From NCBI GenBank assembly GCA_013420905.1, contig JAAXNY010000016.1:744001-808000 (forward strand): a stretch of DNA of 64,000 bases. The letters run 5' to 3'. Numbering within the stretch: the first letter of the stretch is position 1; each line of letters opens with the position of its first letter. Below the pieces are notes generated by a model. That model was not told where the DNA came from. It was given only the letters and a program-made list of their open reading frames with translations, and ran no database searches. This document shows positions 57,680-64,000 of this stretch, piece after piece. This DNA comes from Collybia mongolica. Its lineage: Eukaryota; Basidiomycota; Agaricomycetes; Agaricales; Clitocybaceae. Position numbers and translations under genes: made by a program.

Positions 57680-59025
57680 ATCGTCGAGAGATTTTAGGAC
57701 TTGAGATGTAACGGAGGGCAGATGCATTTTTATAGGGAACCAGTATCATATTGGGGACCGAAACTGTCCCTGAGACGGATGAGACGAGTATGGGACACGA
57801 CAAAGCACAATGAGATTTGGAATGGAAGACGATGCCAATTAGCTTCTTTCAGTTTGAACCAAACTTCGCTTCAGCGACTTGATAGGGGTTACCGCACTTA
57901 CGTGTCGAGAGCTACGGGTTAGATAAGTCTTCCGAAGATTGTGCTATTTTACGAATGTTCGAGATTCTGGGTTGTTAGGGTGGTAAAAGATATAACTGGC
58001 AGGGATTTGCGTGTATATTTGCGATAGTATCCAGAAAGGTATACGGTCGGACAGGCAGCGAATGCATAGAACAATGACGAGAATTTCAATAAGCAAACAG
58101 CATGTGCGGCACAACAGGTGGCGTACGACTCAAAAGTTCGTAACGCAAACTGAAGTGATCACGTGTCTCTGATATTTAAAGAGACAAGAGCGCCCAGCAG
58201 TCGATGGTAAACCGAAAATTGTCCTCGGATACGAGAACGGATAGGACCTAAAGCGGGCTCGAGCCTGAGATTCCTTTTATCGGAGCCTTGATATGAACGC
58301 GGCTTCGAGTTCGACGACACTAAAATGGGAGATACCCAAGATATGCCGTCACAGACTGCAGTTCTCGGACTCCTTCATGGGCCGGGAGAGTGCTCCAACA
58401 TGAATGGAAGCAGAGTCCACAGCTAGCGCTCTTGATCCATGCGAAGAAGCACGCACAGGAGTACATTTAGGTCCAGATACTCCCCTAAACATCTGAAAAA
58501 CCTTTAGAACAGCCAAAGCTCCGAGATCGTCGATGTTCCTATACGTCATGCGGATACCGAAGATTCGGAGCAGAACTATGTCACACAATGCAGGATTAAT
58601 GACGGCGTCGTGCCCGTCCTATGAGCTCAAAAACCCACCACATCCCAGCCATACCACCCCGGGGTTCTAACCATCGTCCACACTGATTGACGTTTATCAG
58701 CGAGTCGGATACCGTGGCGCTCTTGCAACGGCTCATTTGAATCTTGAAGTCACGAAGTTCGGGAGACGTGCGCTCTCACCGAGCGCTTCTGCCTTCAGCT
58801 TGTCGCGATATAGTGGTGGGTGGAGAATGCGAGTTCCAAAGAGCGACCAGCGGCGAAAACCGGCGTGCATCACCTGACTGTACCTATTTGCCCCACGCTC
58901 TCTAGCCAAACACCGTCTAAAATTTGCTTGGTACCGTTTCGTCTCAAAAACGGTTTTTCTCACTTTCACGCCAGCAAACTCCTACTCCTCCCTCACCTAA
59001 CCTAACTCAACAAACCCCACAAAAG
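57680..59025. other. Intergenic, divergent promoter region
   Basis: No supported ORF. The right end is the promoter and 5' leader of the MAM33-family gene: a CT-rich leader at about 58950-59020 precedes its ATG. Confidence 0.5.
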
Positions 59026-60222
59026 ATGTCTGCTATTCGTGCCCTTCGCCAGCTCACTGCATCTTCGAGTCGCGCATTCGCCGCCCGCCAGCTCCCGGCC
59101 GTCGCACGCCCCCTCGCTGCCCGCGTCTCTGCCGGTGCAGCAAAAGTCCCAGCGCGGGCGTTCTCAGTCTCCGCCAGGCGGTTCGGCGAGGGTACGTGTG
59201 CGTCCTGCGTGTCTTGTATGTTTGTGTGAAGGCTGACCTTGTGTCCTGTTTTTTTCTTTCGGGTGTACAGCGGACGTTGCGCTGTCGCAGAAGCTGCAGG
59301 AAGAGCTGAACTATGAGAAGGAGGCGAACCCTGGGCTGGCGGAGACGCCCGAGTTCTTGAAGGCGTTCCAGCAGCAGGGGGTCTGGCAGGTGGGTGCTCC
59401 GCCTCGGCTTCTTCATATCTTAGACCGTTCTGTTGCTGATTCTGGCTTTGAATGTGCTAGATTGACGACACACCAGGGAACGACGAGGTCGTGCTGACCC
59501 GCAAGTTCGGTAACGAGAGGTACGCGTGTCTCGTATTTTTTCCAAGGTAGCAGTGGGGACTAATGCGGCACCTTGTAGCATCCGGATAATGTTTTCTATT
59601 GCGGACATTGAGGACGGCGCACAGGAGGACTTTGAGAACCCTGAGTCGGAGGCGGAGGGTCAGGAAGGCGCAGACGAGCCAATGAACTCGTACCCCATCC
59701 GCACATCCCTCTCCATAACCAAGGTGCGTCACATGTGTGTGTGTGTTATGATAGGTGCTGTGTTAATGGGCGTTTGGTTTGCAGACAACGGGACCAGGAT
59801 GCATTAATGTCGACATGGTGTGCCAGGACGGCCACTTCATCGTGGAGAATGTGTCTTTCTACAAGGACGCGGGTGTCGGTACGGATTTGACGGCGGAGGC
59901 CGACTGGAAGAGGCGGGGAATCTACATCGGGCCTCAGGTGCGTTACGCATAGTTACCGTCTTTCTGGTTTGAAGGTCTGACGGTACAGCTCGTAGTTCGA
60001 TACACTTGACGTGGCTGTGCAGGAAGAGTTTGAGAAGTACCTCCAGGAGCGCGGGGTGAATGAGCACGTTGCGCTGTTCATCCCCGAGTATGCGGAGCAC
60101 AAGGAGCAGGCGGTATGTTTTTGCTTTCTTTGCTCTTAATGTGATGTGTGTGCTAACTCTTTACCACTTTACAGGAATATGTCAAGTGGCTTGGTAATGT
60201 CAAGTCCTTCGTCGATATGTAA
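59026..60222 (+). CDS. MAM33: Mitochondrial p32/gC1qBP (MAM33) family protein, 268 aa
   Basis: Seven exons (59026-59191, 59271-59389, 59461-59519, 59579-59723, 59785-59937, 59996-60112, 60175-60222) give 268 codons in phase. The N-terminus is Arg/Ser/Ala-rich without acids, a mitochondrial presequence (MSAIRALRQLTASSSRAFAAR). The mature protein has LSQKLQEELNYEKEANP, PEFLKAFQQQGVWQIDDTPGNDEVVLTRKFGNE, an acidic loop (EDGAQEDFENPESE), VDMVCQDGHFIVENVSFYKD and the C-terminal FEKYLQERGVNE...YVKWLGNVKSF helices. These are the hallmarks of the trimeric acidic matrix protein p32/Mam33, linked to mitochondrial ribosome function and respiration. No defects; a conserved host gene anchoring this part of the window. 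Confidence 0.96.
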
Positions 60223-62449
60223 ACTTGGCTGGGGAAAATGATTGACGATTTGTTATGCTTATGCCGACTTCCTGAGTGGCACTAAAAGTCTAGTAGTTTG
60301 GTTTATAGTCTGTCTATACTAATTCAATGCATATTTGATACCACCCCTCTTTCGGTCCTCCAGGCGCACTCCGAGCATCATTGCTACTGTCACTTCGCTA
60401 TACTAGTGGACGCCGCGCGCTACTGAGAATTTGTTGCATTCTATGCTATTCAACCTCAGGCCGAATGCGACCTGGACTTACTCGGATGTTTTTCAGCAAA
60501 TTCAAAGCAAAGCCACCTTTGAGCAGGCGCCCCCACTAGCCCGCCTCGCGCCGACCATCATGTCCTCTGCTCTCGTCTCCATCCCACTCCCACCGACGCC
60601 ACTGACGCCACCTCTGCAGCGTCGTCGCCCACCTTTGGCCTCTACGTTCTGTACATAAACGGACAGGTGGCAGCGCATCTTCGCGTTCCTCATGGCTTTG
60701 GTGTCATGTCTGGAACCATGGAAATTTAATCAAGTTTTCATGTTAGTATACTATTATTGTTATTATAAGCCACTGGTAGTGGTAAACAAGAGGTGGTAGA
60801 TTGGTGCATCTTGGATATGTTTGATGGCAGGGTGTCCCTCCCCTCTCCCCAAATAAGGAAATTGTTGTAGCTTGTATTGGCAAATGGCAGGACAGCAAGC
60901 CTTTTTTTTTCTTTTTTTTTTCCTAAAAAGTTTATATACCAATGTATGTAATACAAGCAGTTGTCACCGGGAGAGTTGGCTTATGTACCTTGCGAGTTTA
61001 TGTCGAGCATATTTGAAACCATTTTTATATAATTTCCATTTGTACACGAGGGATATTTTCGGAAAATATTTCAAACATCCTCCACTTTTATCCTGGTGTA
61101 TAAGTTGCTTGCATAGAAACTTGTTTAATGTAGGATACAATGCAGGTGGTCAATACAATTATAATATAGTAAAGCTCACAACTATTATATGTAGGATGAT
61201 ATACTGTATATATAACATGCTCAGGACATCTTTATAGCAGGATGAGATTGTATCACTTAAGCAAAAAGTGTGAAGACTCACCTCAAAATTTGGGTGCATT
61301 TTTGCATTCTGGAGAGGGTGACAGAACTTGATACTACTGTGCAGTTGAAAGAAAATATTATGGCTTCTGGTAAGAGAAGGTTGATAAATGGTGAAGAAAA
61401 TCCATTGTAACTCAAAGGTATTTACTTGAATGATCATTGATTAGTCAGTTAGTTCATGCAAATACCTCCAATCAAGTATCAGCAATAGACACAACACTGG
61501 GTAGACTGGTTTGAATAGTATACAGATTGGAGGAGGTACTTCTTGAACTAGCCTGATTTATTACCTTATGCTGGTGACAGAGATCCCCCTGCAACCAGAC
61601 CCTTCAACTCAAAAGCTGATGAACTCTTTGGTCTGTAAAAGCCTGCTTCAAATGATGTTTTTTGTAAAGTCCATTTTACACAATAATGAGGTGGGGCATC
61701 ATGAACAATGAATTGTTGTGTCTAAAATGCAATGGTGTACAATTACAAGCCATCATTGATCTTACAGGTGTTTTGGAAAAGCTTGTCCCACATGTGTTTG
61801 AGTGATTTTTAAATAAAAAAAAGACAAAAAATCAAAAAATTTGAACTGGTGTCATTCATGGTGTATGGGACTCCAGGACCATGCTTTCATTGTATAACTG
61901 CTGATATGAAGCAGTTTGTGCTCCAGCTTGTTAATGAAGGGTAGCAGATTGACAATATTGCAGCTTTGGTGTCTTGGTAAGAAGCATTTGACACTGGGAA
62001 GGAAAGTACACTTCACATGACAGCATTATTCCACCAGATCTTGGACTTAGAGAGAGGTATAATGAAGATATGGATTAGACTACAATAACAAGAGTACATG
62101 AGTACTATTTATACTAAGTGTAAGTATCATGTAAGTAGTTCCTACTGGAGGGTACAACAATGATCCTAGGATATGGTCAATGTTTAAATAAAGAGTATAA
62201 GAGGTGATCATAACCAGAGGGAACAGGCATGACTGGACATGCAAAGGTATCAGCACCAGCAGCACAAGTATGGGTCCAACAAGATTGAGGAGAGTACTAT
62301 AGCATCTTGTTATGGATGGAATCTGGCAACAGTCCACAATGAGCAGATGGTGGAAGGGTTGCCCATTGCCTGAGCTATCTGAGTCCGAGGGGTTGTCAGA
62401 TTTGTACTTGGTTGCTGTCCTTGAAGATGTGTGTGAGCAATATATTATT
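60223..62449. other. AT-rich, transposon-like DNA without a readable gene
   Basis: Beyond the terminator of the MAM33-family gene the sequence becomes AT-rich and CpG-poor from about 60720. It has a T-run at 60901-60921 and no domain-bearing ORF. Probably old transposon DNA. Confidence 0.5.
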
Positions 62450-62845
62450 TGACAACTCTTGATTATGCTCTTGCCATTTTGTTCCCTTAGTGTTACAAAT
62501 TCCCTTATCATGCACCCTATCTATCTTTTTCTTCTTACTCACTGCTGCTTACTCACCATTACTAATATTGATTTGCATTACTCAGACAATTCTCCATTAG
62601 TCCTATTTATCCCATGCTTACTCATCCCTTTATCTATATAACCAATAGCACTAATCCCTCTTATCTATACAACCAATAGCATAAACCATGCTTATCTATG
62701 CTTATCAGACTCCTACATATATATAGGGATATTCTAGCTTAGTTAGTTCTTTAGCTTGACCTAGCTGAATTTACCTTATTCATCTATTCTTGACTCCTCA
62801 ACACAAACTCAATCCTACTCACCTTACAAAGGGAGTAGTGTATCA
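62450..62845 (+). repeat. Candidate 5' LTR of the terminal gypsy element
   Basis: The block TGACAACTCTTG...AGTAGTGTATCA has TG/CA ends and a TATA-like ACATATATATAGGG near 62714-62727, and lies upstream of a gag ORF. No second LTR or clear primer-binding site is visible in the window, so the boundaries are a guess. Confidence 0.3.
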
Positions 62846-63043
62846 TTGAACAAACAATCTGACTTAGCCCTCTAGTGGGAGTCATTAGACATTGGACTTA
62901 TAGAGTCAACAGTCTTGAGACAAACAAACAATAAACCAGATTGATCTAGAGGATAAGGCCTAAACAGCCATAACAAAAGGTCAAGCTGATCAGAACCATC
63001 AACCTATTCAGGTTTAGATGCAATGGCACCAGCATGATATGGA

Positions 63044-64000
63044 TTGAACCCTGCGAGCAGCAGTGGTAGCAGCAGAAGTAGCAGTAGGCAGAGTGCCTTC
63101 AGCAACAAAGACTTCCAAGATGCAGAAGAACAGCCAAGACTTGCAGTAGTCACACAGACAATAGAAACACCCATGATGCCAAAACCAAAGGCAGAAAGTT
63201 CCAAAAGAAAGGAACCTGAAGAACCACTGAAACCCAAATCACCTGACTCCCCAATACCACCCAATTCTAACATAGAAATGGCAGATGAATGAAGACTCAC
63301 TGAGATCAAACTCAGCTCACCAAATATTTTTGATGGAAACAGAAAGATGACAAAGGACTTTGTCCTTGATTGCAAGATGTACTTGGGAGCAAACAACAGA
63401 ATTTATGACATGGATTGGAAAAGGATCCTTTGTGTGCTTTCCTATATGAAAGGAGGAACAGCAGGATCATGGAAGAAGTCCTGGTATGGAGAGAAAAGTG
63501 ACAACCCAGGCACTTTTACAGATTTTATGACAACAGTCAAAGAAGCATTTTCTGCAGCTGACAAGGCAGGAGACGCCAGACAGACCCTGAAAATGCTGCA
63601 CATGCAAGGAAACATGACAGCAGATGATTACATTGTGGAGTTCAAATCAGCCACATCAGAAAGCCAGATTACCAAAGACAAAGCACTCATCAAGTACTTC
63701 ATGGAAGGAATACCACCCTCCTTGATGCAGAAAATTTTGACAATGGATAACCCATCTGTCACCATCAAAGACTGGTACAAGAAAACATCCATATTTGACA
63801 ACCAATTCAGACATGCAAAGTCAATTGTAGCATGAATCAGAGGAAACACCAGAAAACCCGCAGGAGGAAACAATGGAAAGAAATACAATTTCCAGCAGAA
63901 CAATCCCCAATATGTCCTGAACAACACCAGAGACCCAAACACAATGGATATAGATTGATTGACTATCCAGGAAGGAGATGAACACATGAAGCAAGGATTA
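63044..64000 (+). pseudogene. Ty3/gypsy gag, decayed, runs off the window
   Basis: One reading frame gives a Ser/Lys/Pro-rich N-terminus, a TGA at 63290-63292 (ADE*RLTEIKL), then a gag domain: NIFDGNRKMTKDFVLDCKMYL, DWKRILCVLSYMKGGTAGSW, FTDFMTTVKEAF, and ADDYIVEFKSATSES. Two more TGA codons follow in the same frame (63833-63835, IVA*IRGN; 63957-63959, MDID*LTIQE), each where related gags carry Arg. The zinc knuckle would lie beyond the window. Apart from the stops the frame is intact over 300 codons. Confidence 0.85.

Noticed and set aside
60431..60658. 75-aa plus ORF downstream of the MAM33-family gene
   Set aside because: Short, no motif; likely chance.

Overview
The window is a piece of a nuclear genome from a basidiomycete fungus, most likely an Agaricomycete. 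The evidence is many short introns (about 45-70 nt), two members of the basidiomycete-type multi-pass membrane protein family, a UbiA / P450 / NRPS-like reductase cassette, and abundant Ty3/gypsy, non-LTR, hAT-like, Tc1/mariner-like and pogo-like transposons. No rRNA, certain tRNA or CRISPR was seen.

Layout. (1) 0-7.6 kb is transposon-rich: a 207-aa multi-exon gene, a palindromic repeat cluster, a hAT-like element (2094-3735) with an 8-bp target duplication, and wreckage of an old gypsy element whose reverse transcriptase is split into halves on opposite strands. (2) 7.6-24.6 kb is a three-layer nest. A dead non-LTR retrotransposon (7617-24597, 18-bp target duplication, poly-A tail) sits in the old gypsy remnant. 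Its ORF1 is interrupted by a GC-rich gypsy element (8157-19775) on the minus strand whose LTRs differ at only about four sites apart from length changes. That element carries an extra, oppositely oriented three-exon gene for a 677-aa protein with a Zn2Cys6-like cysteine cluster. (3) 25.3-39.3 kb is gene-bearing chromosome: a 7TM-type membrane protein, then a compact metabolic cassette (UbiA prenyltransferase/terpene cyclase and P450 diverging from a 0.5-kb promoter, followed by an adenylation-thiolation-reductase enzyme), then a CorA-type metal transporter. (4) 40.4-52.6 kb holds two inverted, decayed copies of a subtilisin-like protease gene. The interval between them contains a Tc1/mariner-like element with a retroposon inside it, a pogo-like element, and a small membrane-anchored protein gene. 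(5) 55.3-60.2 kb holds a second 7TM-type protein, a small secreted protein and an intact mitochondrial p32/MAM33-family gene. (6) 60.2-64 kb is transposon-derived, ending in a gypsy gag full of TGA stops.

The cassette genes splice by eye into open frames and can be read as a pathway: acid reduction by the NRPS-like enzyme, prenylation or terpene cyclisation by the UbiA protein, and oxidation by the P450. The older transposons look CpG-poor and carry repeated in-frame TGA codons where arginine is expected, whereas the young gypsy element is CpG-rich. This suggests methylation-linked C-to-T decay of older insertions.
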